Shown one piece after another: positions 38,925 to 47,623 of a DNA stretch of 64,000 nucleotides. The position numbers were made by a program, and so were the translations under genes. The DNA lies in the NCBI GenBank assembly GCA_944380725.1, contig CALWIK010000002.1, positions 248,001 to 312,000 on the forward strand. The letters run 5' to 3'. This stretch comes from an uncultured Clostridia bacterium (lineage in GTDB: Bacteria > Bacillota > Clostridia > Oscillospirales > Acutalibacteraceae). Every line of letters begins with the position of its first letter. Positions within the stretch are counted from its first letter, which is position 1. The notes under the pieces were generated by a model. That model was not told the DNA's origin. It made no database searches and was given only the letters and a program-made list of their open reading frames with translations.

Positions 38925-39530
38925 ATGTTAAACTTTATAGAAAAATCTTTAATTTCTGGACTTTTGATAGTTCTTCTTCTTAACCTAACAACCTTCGCTA
39001 ATAATTGTGACGATCTTAGTACAAAAGTTTTGCGGTTGCACATTATTGCAAACTCCGACTCTAAAGATGACCAGGAGCTTAAAATAAAAGTTCGAGATAA
39101 AATCATTGAAAAATCAGGAAATTTTTTGAGCAGCGCTAAAGATAAAGAATCTGCGCAGAATTTGGTTCTAAATAATTTAGAAAATCTAAAAGAAATTGCA
39201 GAATCTGAAATAAAACATCAAGGATTCAATTATTCGGTAAACTCAGAAGTTACCAATATGTACTTTCCGACCCGAAAATACGACTACATTACTCTGCCTG
39301 CAGGCCATTACGACGCATTGAGACTTATAATAGGTGAAGGCAAAGGCAAAAATTGGTGGTGCGTGATCTTTCCTCAAATGTGTTTGGGTTGTGCAAAAAA
39401 ATATACAGACACCGATACTGTTTTTAATAGTTCAGAAAAGGATATAATCAGCAATAGCGAAAAATACGAAATTAAATTTAAAATCGTTGAATGGTTTTAC
39501 TCGTTAAAAGATAAAATATCAAGTTTATAA
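38925..39530 (+). CDS. spoIIR: Stage II sporulation protein R
   Basis: Forespore-made signalling protein that, in endospore formers, triggers SpoIIGA to process pro-sigma-E. The 201 residues carry a signal-peptide helix (about 8-26), then LRLHIIANSDSKDDQELKIKVRD (family signature, about 36-58), and LPAGHYDALRLIIGEGKGKNWWCVIFP (about 125-150). The C-terminus is as in other SpoIIR. Its presence shows an endospore-forming ancestry and, if the rest of the pathway exists elsewhere, possible sporulation. No sigma-F promoter was recognised with confidence. Confidence 0.95.
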   Translation: MLNFIEKSLISGLLIVLLLNLTTFANNCDDLSTKVLRLHIIANSDSKDDQELKIKVRDKIIEKSGNFLSSAKDKESAQNLVLNNLENLKEIAESEIKHQGFNYSVNSEVTNMYFPTRKYDYITLPAGHYDALRLIIGEGKGKNWWCVIFPQMCLGCAKKYTDTDTVFNSSEKDIISNSEKYEIKFKIVEWFYSLKDKISSL

Positions 39531-39539
39531 AAATAGTTT

Positions 39540-40274
39540 TTATTCTTTTGGGTTCTCCCAATTGTGCCAAACGTTTTGTATATCGTCGTTGTCTTCTAGC
39601 GCATCAAGCAATTTTTGCATTTTTGTTGCCGCTTCATCATCATTAATTGAAACATAGGTTTGTGGAACCATTTCAATCTCAGCAGAAACAAATTCATATC
39701 CTTTTTGTGCAAGAAAATCTCGAATGCTCCCCAAATCTTCAGGCTCGGTATGTATTTCAAAAATTTCATCATCAGATAAAAAGTCGGTAGCACCCTGCTC
39801 TAGTGCATCTTCCATAACTTTGTCTTCAGTTAAGTTGGCTTTTTCAATAATTATCACTCCATTTTTTGAGAATAAAAAAGACACACATCCTGGTGTTCCG
39901 AGGTTGCCACCAAATTTATCAAAATAATGACGCAGATCTCCTGCGGTACGATTTCTATTATCAGTCAAAGCTTCTGCAATAACGGCAACTCCGCAAGGCC
40001 CATAGCCTTCATATGTAATTGATTCATATTGTTCGTTATTATTTGCTCCGGCTGCTTTTTTTATAATTCTTTCTATATTATCATTTGGCACATTGTTAGC
40101 TTTTGCTTTGGCTACACATTCTTTTAGCTTTGAATTTGTTGCTGGGTCGGCTCCCCCGCCTTCTTTTACGGCTACTATTAATTCTCTGCCTATTTTTGTA
40201 AAAATTTTAGCGCGTGCCCCGTCTGCTTTTTCTTTTTTCCTTTTAATATTGCTCCATTTTGAATGTCCAGACAT
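39540..40274 (-). CDS. yebC: YebC/PmpR-family protein
   Basis: Conserved cytoplasmic protein of 244 residues from ATG 40274 (MSGHSKWSNIKRKK), preceded by GGAGGATTC; a longer frame to 40325 lacks a ribosome site. Family members act as transcriptional regulators and, in some bacteria, as ribosome-associated factors easing translation of proline-rich stretches. Motifs KIGRELIVAVKEGG, GYGPCGVAVIAEALTDNRNRT and the C-terminal DDIQNVWHNWE are as expected. Convergent with spoIIR. Confidence 0.95.
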   Translation of the reverse strand: MSGHSKWSNIKRKKEKADGARAKIFTKIGRELIVAVKEGGGADPATNSKLKECVAKAKANNVPNDNIERIIKKAAGANNNEQYESITYEGYGPCGVAVIAEALTDNRNRTAGDLRHYFDKFGGNLGTPGCVSFLFSKNGVIIIEKANLTEDKVMEDALEQGATDFLSDDEIFEIHTEPEDLGSIRDFLAQKGYEFVSAEIEMVPQTYVSINDDEAATKMQKLLDALEDNDDIQNVWHNWENPKE

Positions 40275-40413
40275 ATAGAATCCTCCAAAAACAATCTTTG
40301 AATATTTTATCACATTATATGCCACATATCAATGATAAGAATTCGCTGGATTTTATCGGGTGTGATTTTATATTGAAAATGATATTTTTGTGTGTTATAA
40401 TAATCTGGTATTT

Positions 40414-40490
40414 CCGCTCGTAGCGCAGCTGGATAGCGCAACAGATTCCGATTCTGGAGGTCGGGGGTTCAAATCCCTTCGAGCGGGCCA
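40414..40490 (+). tRNA. tRNA-Arg(CCG)
   Basis: A 77-base cloverleaf: acceptor CCGCTCG/CGAGCGG (starts with C), D loop AGCTGGATA, anticodon loop TTCCGAT (anticodon CCG, codon CGG), T loop GTTCAAATC, encoded CCA. The anticodon stem has one mismatch at its outer pair. Confidence 0.9.
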
Positions 40491-40599
40491 AAAATTAATT
40501 TTTATGTTTATTGTTTACCTATAAATGCACACACCTTATTTTATATCGATTGATTTTGGGTGGGCTTTTTATTTTTTTATTATTTTTCCTTTTTATTGG

Positions 40600-41148
40600 T
40601 CAAAATTTATACCCATTTTGAGATGGTACATCTGACAGAAGAAGCACTCCACTGATTATTAATAAAACATTTGGATCATATGGTTTAGAAAAATTTAAAA
40701 TGAATTCATGTGGTTCTATTATTTTTCCTTTTTTGTTTAAATATCTTTGTAGTGTAACAACTGCTTCGGTATCTGAAATGCTAGAAAAACTTATTGTATT
40801 TTTGTCAGAAAGTCCACAAGTTACCGTAATTTTACCTATTTTTTCTAAGCATTTTATTGCGTTTATATTTTGCTCATCAACTATTGGCAAAAATTTTTCT
40901 GGAAACTTTTCTCGGCTTAAATCTTTAAATAATTTTTTAAAAATAAATAATCCTTCGCAGTCAATATTTAAAGGGAGATTATCTAGTTCATATATAAAAA
41001 ATCTAGCATTGTAACTTCGTGAATGCTCAGAAATATACTTTATTTTATTAGCACTATAAAAATTAATTTCTCCATACCTTGCTAAAACTTTTAACAACAC
41101 TTTGCTGAAAGTCGTATCCTCATTGCTTCCATAAATAATAATTGTCAT
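40600..41148 (-). CDS. Conserved Ruminococcaceae-type protein, unknown function
   Basis: A 182-residue protein from ATG 41148, preceded by GAGAGGGAAC; the in-frame extension to 41229 lacks a ribosome site. No signal peptide or membrane helix apart from a hydrophobic strand near the C-terminus (VLLIISGVLLLSDV). The mid-region ITVTCGLSDKNTISFSSISD followed by EAVVTLQRYL resembles unnamed proteins I know from Ruminococcaceae genomes. Fold and function are unknown. It stands alone between tRNA-Arg and comEA. Confidence 0.65.
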   Translation of the reverse strand: MTIIIYGSNEDTTFSKVLLKVLARYGEINFYSANKIKYISEHSRSYNARFFIYELDNLPLNIDCEGLFIFKKLFKDLSREKFPEKFLPIVDEQNINAIKCLEKIGKITVTCGLSDKNTISFSSISDTEAVVTLQRYLNKKGKIIEPHEFILNFSKPYDPNVLLIISGVLLLSDVPSQNGYKF

Positions 41149-41308
41149 TACCGTTCCCTCTCTTTTATGAAAGATATAAATAGCCCCATAATAAAAATAT
41201 TTTTGTCTGGTTAAATAAATCATATTCATACTTAATTATTGTTTTTATTTACAAATTTTTTAAATTATTGTAAAATTATGTTGAAAAATGTTTTTTGAGA
41301 GGATGTTT

Positions 41309-41755
41309 ATGGATATTAAATATGACCATGAAAAAATATTAATAATTGTTGCTCTTATATTTTGTGCGGGAATATTATTTTATAACGCATTTTTTATTCC
41401 AGATATCTCTATCCCATCAGTAATTTATGTTGATTCTACTACCGATGAGATTTCTTCTGCAGAAAATCCTACAAGTGCGCCAGGTTCTGAAAAATACTCT
41501 TCAGCAGGCTCTTCCTCTACATCCAACTCAACAAGTGAGCCCTCAACGGGCAGCTCCAGTGGCAAGGTTAACATCAATACGGCAACCGCTGAAGAGTTGG
41601 ACGAAAAATTGACCGGCGTTGGGCCTGCTATTGCTAAAAGAATTGTTGATTATAGAAACTCTGTTGGCAAATTTAATTCTATAGAAGAAATAATGAATGT
41701 TTCGGGAATTGGTGAAAAAACTTTTGAAAAATTTAAAGACCTGATTTTTGTTTAA
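41309..41755 (+). CDS. comEA: ComEA-like helix-hairpin-helix DNA-binding protein
   Basis: Membrane-anchored DNA receptor family, used in DNA uptake. From ATG 41309 it is 148 residues; GAGAGG lies six bases upstream, which favours it over earlier in-frame ATGs at 41288 and 41303. Order: helix (about 7-27), a Ser/Thr-rich linker (about 45-80), and two helix-hairpin-helix motifs (VNINTATAEELDEKLTGVGPAIAKRIVDYR and IEEIMNVSGIGEKTFEKF). Together with comF at 62329 it hints at retained competence machinery, though comEC is not in the window. Confidence 0.9.
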   Translation: MDIKYDHEKILIIVALIFCAGILFYNAFFIPDISIPSVIYVDSTTDEISSAENPTSAPGSEKYSSAGSSSTSNSTSEPSTGSSSGKVNINTATAEELDEKLTGVGPAIAKRIVDYRNSVGKFNSIEEIMNVSGIGEKTFEKFKDLIFV

Positions 41756-41884
41756 CTTTATGTCATTAGCAAACATTTTATAAAATATGCTGATTCTTTA
41801 ATCTTCCATTAATTAAAATTTTTATTCTTTAACGCATACTGCTCCATCTTTTAGGTAATTATAAACTTGGAGGTGCAGTTTGAC

Positions 41885-42613
41885 ATGAACGAATTAAAAA
41901 CAAAAAATCCAAAAGAAAAAAATAAAAAGAAAGGTTTGCACTTTTATGTGGCTTTAGGAATTTGCATATTGGCAGTTGGCGTTGCGGCTTATACTACCTA
42001 CGACAGTATTGTGAGATTTGCCGGAGTTGAAGAGGACTTGACTGCTTCTAAAACTCAGCAAAAATATCAGGCTTATTCCGAAAATTCAGCTAAGAGTTCT
42101 CCAAACGCAAAACACGAAAAAAATTTTATTCCTTCTCAAGCAAAAACTAACGTTCAAAGAAAAACTTCTGCTAAAACTCAAGAAACTATATCTACAAATG
42201 CCAAAGCTAAAGGAGTTATAGTTTATCCTACTTCTAAAAATATTATTAAAAAGTACAGTGGAGAAAATCCTGTATTTTCTAAAACTTTAAATGATTGGCG
42301 CGTTCACAATGGGGTCGATCTTGCAGCTGAACAAGGAAGTAAAATAAAAGCTATTACAAACGGTAAGGTTAAAGAAATATTTAACGATGCTATGTTTGGT
42401 ACTACTATGGTTATTGAGCATGATGGCAGATTCACTGCATATTATTCTGGCTTGGGCGAAACCACTTTAGTCAATGTTGATGACAAGGTAGAGTCCGGTC
42501 AAGAAATTGCTTCAATTAACAATATTCCTAGCGAATCGGCTGATGGCTCCCATCTACATCTATCTATAAAAAAAGATGGCAAATTTATTGATCCTGTTGA
42601 AATTTTAGGCTAA
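41885..42613 (+). CDS. SpoIIQ-like membrane-anchored M23 peptidase
   Basis: From ATG 41885 (GGAGGTG nine bases upstream) it is 242 residues: a Lys-rich cytoplasmic start, one membrane helix (about 18-37), a low-complexity linker and a LytM/M23 domain (about 130-240). The zinc-ligand motifs HNGVDLAA and HLHLSI are present, so it may be catalytic, as in clostridial SpoIIQ. The position near spoIIR fits a sporulation role in forespore-mother cell signalling, but an ordinary cell-wall M23 cannot be excluded. Confidence 0.83.
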   Translation: MNELKTKNPKEKNKKKGLHFYVALGICILAVGVAAYTTYDSIVRFAGVEEDLTASKTQQKYQAYSENSAKSSPNAKHEKNFIPSQAKTNVQRKTSAKTQETISTNAKAKGVIVYPTSKNIIKKYSGENPVFSKTLNDWRVHNGVDLAAEQGSKIKAITNGKVKEIFNDAMFGTTMVIEHDGRFTAYYSGLGETTLVNVDDKVESGQEIASINNIPSESADGSHLHLSIKKDGKFIDPVEILG

Positions 42614-42644
42614 AACCTCTATCTTTTAATTCATTTATAAAAAT

Positions 42645-42679
42645 AAAGGTATCATCTAACTTTGATGGTACCTTTTTTT
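42645..42679. terminator. Bidirectional terminator
   Basis: AAAGGTATCATC pairs with GATGGTACCTTT around a short loop, T run on the plus side and A run that reads as T on the minus side. It ends both the SpoIIQ-like and the galU transcripts. Confidence 0.85.
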
Positions 42680-42684
42680 AATTT

Positions 42685-43554
42685 TTATATTTCGTTTGCT
42701 ATCTTTTTTAAATATTTTTTAAAATCCGATCCGATTTCCGGATGGTTTAAAGCTACTTCTATGCAAGCCTTCATAATACCTAATTTATTGCCCATATCAT
42801 AACGGACTCCAGTAAATTCAACCGCCGTCATGCCCGCAGTATTGGCCAGGACTTTCAATGCATCTGTCAGCTGAATTTCTCCTCCTATTCCGGGCTTAAT
42901 CGTCTTGAGAATCTCAAAAATATCTGGCGTTAAAATGCATCGACCCAATATAGAATACAGCGACATAACTTCATCTTTGTTAGGTTTTTCAATCATATCT
43001 GAACAATAATAAATGTTTTCTTTAATGCTTTTTACCTTTAATGAGCTATATTTTGTTATGTCTTTACGAGATACTTTGTTTATTCCCAAAACTGCCCGAT
43101 TATATTTCTCATAAGCTTGCATAAGTTGAGCACAAGCTGGTTCTTCTCCGATAATCACGTCGTCACCATAAAGCACAGCAAAAGGCTCGTTACCCACAAA
43201 AGAACGTGCACAACTTATCGCATGTCCTAACCCCAATGTTTCTTTCTGACGTATAAAATATATATTTGCAAGTTTAGAGATGTTTACAACCTCATTTAGC
43301 ATCGCAATTTTATTATTTTGCAAAAGACGTTGTTCTAGTTCTGGTTCTCTATCGAAGTGATTTTCTATTAGCTCTTTTCCTCGATTTGTAACTATTAATA
43401 TATCGGTTATTCCAGAGGCAACTGCTTCTTCTACTATATACTGAATTGCTGGCTTATCTACTATAGGAAACATTTCTTTTGGTATAGCTTTGGTTGCAGG
43501 CAAAACTCGCGTTCCTAGGCCGGCAGCAGGTATTACAGCTTTAGTTATCTTCAC
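42685..43554 (-). CDS. galU: UTP-glucose-1-phosphate uridylyltransferase
   Basis: Makes UDP-glucose from UTP and glucose 1-phosphate for envelope polymers. From GTG 43554 it is about 289 residues, with GGAGG five bases upstream (an in-frame TTG at 43566 overlaps that site). Motifs: AVIPAAGLGTRVLPATKAIPKEMFP near the start, YGDDVI for sugar binding, and EKPNKDEVMS. Isolated gene with its own transcript. Confidence 0.95.
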   Translation of the reverse strand: MKITKAVIPAAGLGTRVLPATKAIPKEMFPIVDKPAIQYIVEEAVASGITDILIVTNRGKELIENHFDREPELEQRLLQNNKIAMLNEVVNISKLANIYFIRQKETLGLGHAISCARSFVGNEPFAVLYGDDVIIGEEPACAQLMQAYEKYNRAVLGINKVSRKDITKYSSLKVKSIKENIYYCSDMIEKPNKDEVMSLYSILGRCILTPDIFEILKTIKPGIGGEIQLTDALKVLANTAGMTAVEFTGVRYDMGNKLGIMKACIEVALNHPEIGSDFKKYLKKIANEI

Positions 43555-43636
43555 ATGGTCCTCCAATTTAATAATAAATTTTTTAACAGTATGTAAAAAG
43601 AATTATAAATCAATTTTAAAGTTAACGTCAACTGCG

Positions 43637-44131
43637 CTAACCCTTTATGCTATGCTTTACAAAAGTAAATCTATTTACTAGCATAGCCACAACGATTCCC
43701 ATACTTGTGTCAAGCACCCGGTTTACGACGTATAAAAAAGAATCAGAAATATTGCCATTCGGCCACATTACAACGCTCAAAACCACTATGCAAGATATGC
43801 TCACAGAAGAAGGCTGATTTACTACATTACAAACGTAAATAACAGTCAAAATAGCAATTGGGGCAACAAACAGTGTGTTTATCTCTTTAAACGGCAATTT
43901 GTAAATTGCTAAAAGTATCAAATATCCAACTACGCCTCCAATTAATGTGCCTACAAGACGTTGTAGGCCGGATTTAAATGTTTCATTATAAGTTGGCTGC
44001 AAGCAAATTATTGCTGCAATACTTGCAAATAAAGTATCTGTGCGGTTAAAAATGAATGCAATTAACAAACACAAAAATACTGATATTGCTGTTTTTATTG
44101 CTCTTAGCCCCAACTTATAGTTTTTGTTCAT
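43637..44131 (-). CDS. FUSC/ArAE-family membrane protein
   Basis: A 164-residue membrane protein with about four to five helices, matching the N-terminal membrane domain of the aromatic acid exporter/FUSC family (LRAIKTAISVFLCLLIAFIF, IICLQPTYNETFKSGLQRLVGTLIGG, VNRVLDTSMGIVVAMLVN). The soluble domain of longer relatives is absent; short forms of this size are common in Firmicutes. Substrate unknown. Confidence 0.8.
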   Translation of the reverse strand: MNKNYKLGLRAIKTAISVFLCLLIAFIFNRTDTLFASIAAIICLQPTYNETFKSGLQRLVGTLIGGVVGYLILLAIYKLPFKEINTLFVAPIAILTVIYVCNVVNQPSSVSISCIVVLSVVMWPNGNISDSFLYVVNRVLDTSMGIVVAMLVNRFTFVKHSIKG

Positions 44132-44154
44132 AAAAAAACTCCTACAAAAAACAA

Positions 44155-44649
44155 TTAATATCCTTTTTTTCCTATCAAAGATTCATCCTCTTTTACCCAG
44201 TCGTTTACATCGATTATTTTAAAATTTGTTTTATCTATGCGAACAACAACATTACTAATTCCAGCGTTTATAATGAGCCTCTTGCACATGGAACACGAAC
44301 AGGTATTTTTTACATATTCTCCAGTATTAACCTCTTTGCCAACAAGATATAGCGTTGAACCTAACATATCATTTCTTGCTGCGTGAATAATTGCATTAGC
44401 TTCAGCATGAACCGATCGACATAATTCATATCTTTCTCCTCGAGGGATCTGCAGAACTTCTCGGGTACATCTGCCTATATCTATACAATTTTGACGCCCT
44501 CTTGGTGCTCCCGTATATCCAGACGATATTATTTGATCATTTTTTACTATAATTGCACCAAAATTTCTTCTTAGACAGGTTCCTCGTTCTAGAACTGTTT
44601 GAGCAATATCCAAATAATAATTTTCTTTATTGATTCTATTCATTGTCAA
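44155..44649 (-). CDS. comEB: dCMP deaminase (ComEB-like cytidine/deoxycytidylate deaminase)
   Basis: Zinc enzyme that converts dCMP to dUMP for thymidylate synthesis. The 164 residues have the zinc motif CRSVHAEANAIIHAA and CSCSMCKRLIINAG. GGAGGG lies six bases before TTG 44649 and twelve before ATG 44643; either start is possible. Length and motifs are normal. Divergent from rsmA. Confidence 0.93.
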   Translation of the reverse strand: MTMNRINKENYYLDIAQTVLERGTCLRRNFGAIIVKNDQIISSGYTGAPRGRQNCIDIGRCTREVLQIPRGERYELCRSVHAEANAIIHAARNDMLGSTLYLVGKEVNTGEYVKNTCSCSMCKRLIINAGISNVVVRIDKTNFKIIDVNDWVKEDESLIGKKGY

Positions 44650-44745
44650 AAATTTCCCTCCTGATGTAATATTATAGATTATTTTTTTATTTTAATCAAA
44701 TTATTTTTATGCTATAATGTAAGTAATTTTTTTCGGAGAGAAAAC

Positions 44746-45621
44746 ATGAAAAGATTAACGGATATTGGAACTATTAGACGAACATTAATTAAATATGATT
44801 TTAATTTCTCTAAGGGCTTGGGACAGAATTTTTTAATTAATCCTAGTGTTTGTCCTAAAATGGCAAGAATGTGCGGTATAGAAGAAAATACGGCTGTTCT
44901 CGAAATTGGTCCCGGTATTGGCGTTTTAACTTGTGAACTTGCTAAAAAAGCAAAAAAAGTTGTGGCAATAGAAATCGATAATCGCTTAATTCCGGTTTTA
45001 AACGAGACTTTATCCGATTTTGACAATGTAAAAATTATTAACGACGATATCATGAAAATCAATCTAAAAAATTTGTTTGATAGTGAATTTGCCAGCATGG
45101 ATGTAGTTGTTTGTGCAAATTTGCCGTATTACATAACATCTCCGGTTTTAATGAGACTGCTAGAAACAAAATTAACTTTAAATTCGATTACTGTTATGGT
45201 TCAAAAAGAAGTTGCTCAGCGAATTTGTGCTGGAGCTGGCCAAAAGAACTCTAGCAGCATAAGTGTTGCAATTAATTATTATACAAAACCAGAATTCCTT
45301 TTTTGTGTAAAAAGAGGTAGCTTTATGCCTATTCCAAAAGTAGATTCTGCTGTTATAAAGTTGATTATAAGAAAAACTCCAGTTTGTAAAGTTCTAAGTG
45401 AAGAACTATTTTTCAAAATTATAAAAAGTGCTTTTTTGCAACGAAGGAAAACTTTAATTAACTCGTTAAACCATAATTTAAAATTATCAAAAGATATTCT
45501 TATAAACGCCTTTGAAAATTTAAATATTTTACTATCCAGTAGAGCTGAGAATTTGTCTATTGAACAGTTTGCTAGCCTGTCGAATTTTCTTTATGAACAT
45601 TTTAAGCAGATAAATGTATAA
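44746..45621 (+). CDS. rsmA: 16S rRNA dimethyladenosine transferase RsmA
   Basis: Dimethylates two adjacent adenosines near the 3' end of 16S rRNA. The 291 residues show GQNFLINPSVCPKMA, the S-adenosylmethionine loop VLEIGPGIGVLT (about 46-57), catalytic NLPYYITSPVLM (about 125-136) and the C-terminal helical domain with FLQRRKTLINSL. GGAG before ATG 44746. Confidence 0.97.
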   Translation: MKRLTDIGTIRRTLIKYDFNFSKGLGQNFLINPSVCPKMARMCGIEENTAVLEIGPGIGVLTCELAKKAKKVVAIEIDNRLIPVLNETLSDFDNVKIINDDIMKINLKNLFDSEFASMDVVVCANLPYYITSPVLMRLLETKLTLNSITVMVQKEVAQRICAGAGQKNSSSISVAINYYTKPEFLFCVKRGSFMPIPKVDSAVIKLIIRKTPVCKVLSEELFFKIIKSAFLQRRKTLINSLNHNLKLSKDILINAFENLNILLSSRAENLSIEQFASLSNFLYEHFKQINV

Positions 45622-45771
45622 AACGTGAAAATTTTACACAGATTTATTTGTAAAATGGCTTTTATGATAAATTAAGAATAAATGTTTTAATGTTTAATTT
45701 ATACTAATTGTGAGCGAAAAACATTTTTTTCTTAGACATTTATTCCTCACTAAAAAGGAGCCTTTTGCATT

Positions 45772-46548
45772 ATGAAAGTTGTTATTTTAGCCGGGGGATT
45801 CGGAACTAGAATTTCTGAAGAGAGCCACCTGCGACCTAAGCCTATGATAGAAATAGGTGGTAAGCCTATTCTTTGGCATATAATGAAGTTATACTCTAAG
45901 CATAATTTCAACGAATTTATTATTTGTTGTGGATACAAGGCTCATATGATAAAAGAGTATTTTGCAAACTATTATTTGCACTCAAGCGATGTAACCTTCG
46001 ACTTTGTTAATAATAACGACATGATATTGCATAATAACTTTGCTGAACCATGGAAGGTTACTCTAGTAGACACTGGGCTTAACACAATGACTGGAGGCAG
46101 AATTAAACGTATAGAAAAATATGTTGGCAGCGAGCCTTTTATGCTTACTTATGGCGATGGCGTTTCTGACGTTAATATATCTGAGCTCGTTAAGTTTCAT
46201 AAATCTCACGGAAAAATGGCCACTATGACAGCTGTAAATGTCGGACAGAGGTTCGGAATTTTGGATATTGATGAAAAAGAAAATATGATTAGATCATTTC
46301 GAGAAAAAAAATACGACGACGGAAGCGTGATAAATGGAGGGTTTATGGTGCTTAACCCTCAGATTTTTGACTTTATTGATGGAGATAGCACCGTTTTTGA
46401 ACAGAAGCCGCTAGAAACAGTAGCTCATCTAGGAGAACTAAAGGCTTTTAGACATAATGGATTTTGGCAGTGCATGGATACTCAGAGGGATAAATATCAG
46501 CTAGAAGAACTGTGGTCTAGTGGCAACGCACCGTGGAAGGTTTGGTGA
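45772..46548 (+). CDS. rfbF: Glucose-1-phosphate cytidylyltransferase
   Basis: Makes CDP-glucose from CTP and glucose 1-phosphate, first step of CDP-dideoxyhexose synthesis. The 258 residues have VVILAGGFGTRISEESHLRPKPMIEIGG, the nucleotidyltransferase signature, and YGDGVSDV metal-binding Asp. AAAAAGGAG precedes ATG 45772. First gene of a nine-gene cluster, all on the plus strand with gaps of roughly 5-75 bases. Confidence 0.96.
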   Translation: MKVVILAGGFGTRISEESHLRPKPMIEIGGKPILWHIMKLYSKHNFNEFIICCGYKAHMIKEYFANYYLHSSDVTFDFVNNNDMILHNNFAEPWKVTLVDTGLNTMTGGRIKRIEKYVGSEPFMLTYGDGVSDVNISELVKFHKSHGKMATMTAVNVGQRFGILDIDEKENMIRSFREKKYDDGSVINGGFMVLNPQIFDFIDGDSTVFEQKPLETVAHLGELKAFRHNGFWQCMDTQRDKYQLEELWSSGNAPWKVW

Positions 46549-46556
46549 TGTTATAA

Positions 46557-47615
46557 TTGTTTGAGGATTTGAATTTTTATAACGGAAAAAATGTTTTTAT
46601 AACAGGTCATACTGGATTTAAGGGTGCTTGGCTTTGCAAAATTCTTGTGGACCTTGGCGCAAACGTTACAGGTTATTCCCTTTTACCACCAACACAACCT
46701 AATCTTTTTGACTTGGTTAAAATTAAATCTAGGATAAATTCTATTGTTGGAGATATTAGAGATTTTTCTTCACTTTATGTTTCTTTTAAAAAGGCAAAAC
46801 CTGAAATTGTATTTCATTTGGCAGCTCAGCCCATTGTTCGCGATGGGTACAAAAAACCTCGGTATACTTATGAGACAAATACGATGGGTACCGTTAACAT
46901 ATTGGAATGTGTCCGGATGTCTGAAACGGTTAAATCTTTTGTTAATGTTACGACAGATAAGGTTTATAAAAATAATGAATGGGAGTGGGGCTATCGAGAA
47001 AATGAGCCACTGGATGGATTCGATCCTTATTCTAATTCAAAATCTTGTTCGGAGTTAGTTACTCATAGCTACAAATCTTCGTTTTTTTCTAATGGTAACG
47101 TTGCTATATCTACTGCAAGAGCCGGAAATGTTATTGGTGGCGGTGATTTTGCACCCGACAGAATTATTCCGGACTGCGTTAGAGCTGCTATTAAAAATGA
47201 AGAGGTTTTTATTAGAAATCCAAATTCAATTCGGCCTTATCAGCATGTTTTGGAACCTCTTTTTGTTTACTTGATGATTGCTCAAAAACAATTTGAAAAT
47301 GAAATTTATTCTGGATATTACAACGTTGGCCCCGATGAGTGCGACTGCATAACTACAGGAGAATTGGTTCGTCTATTTTGTAATAAAATGGATAATAAAA
47401 TAAAGACTAAAGTACAACCTTCTGAAGGCCCACATGAGGCAAACTTTTTAAAATTGGATTGCTCAAAATTAAAAAAGGTATTTAATTGGCAGCCTAGGTG
47501 GAAAATTGAATCGGCTGTAGAAAAAACTGCTGATTGGACTAAAGCGTATATTTTTGGAGAAAATATTGTAAAAGTTATGGATGCACAAATTTGTGAGTTT
47601 TTAAATAAAAAATAG
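46557..47615 (+). CDS. rfbG: CDP-glucose 4,6-dehydratase
   Basis: Converts CDP-glucose to CDP-4-keto-6-deoxyglucose. The 352-residue extended SDR has GHTGFKGAWL (nucleotide-binding), the catalytic Tyr-x3-Lys in DPYSNSKSCSE, VTTDKVYKN and the C-terminal substrate domain ending NWQPRWKIESAVEKTADWTKAY, as in RfbG. TTG 46557 lies after a GGTGATG site. The 8-base gap to rfbF suggests coupling. Confidence 0.95.
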   Translation: MFEDLNFYNGKNVFITGHTGFKGAWLCKILVDLGANVTGYSLLPPTQPNLFDLVKIKSRINSIVGDIRDFSSLYVSFKKAKPEIVFHLAAQPIVRDGYKKPRYTYETNTMGTVNILECVRMSETVKSFVNVTTDKVYKNNEWEWGYRENEPLDGFDPYSNSKSCSELVTHSYKSSFFSNGNVAISTARAGNVIGGGDFAPDRIIPDCVRAAIKNEEVFIRNPNSIRPYQHVLEPLFVYLMIAQKQFENEIYSGYYNVGPDECDCITTGELVRLFCNKMDNKIKTKVQPSEGPHEANFLKLDCSKLKKVFNWQPRWKIESAVEKTADWTKAYIFGENIVKVMDAQICEFLNKK

Positions 47616-47623
47616 GAGTTTTT

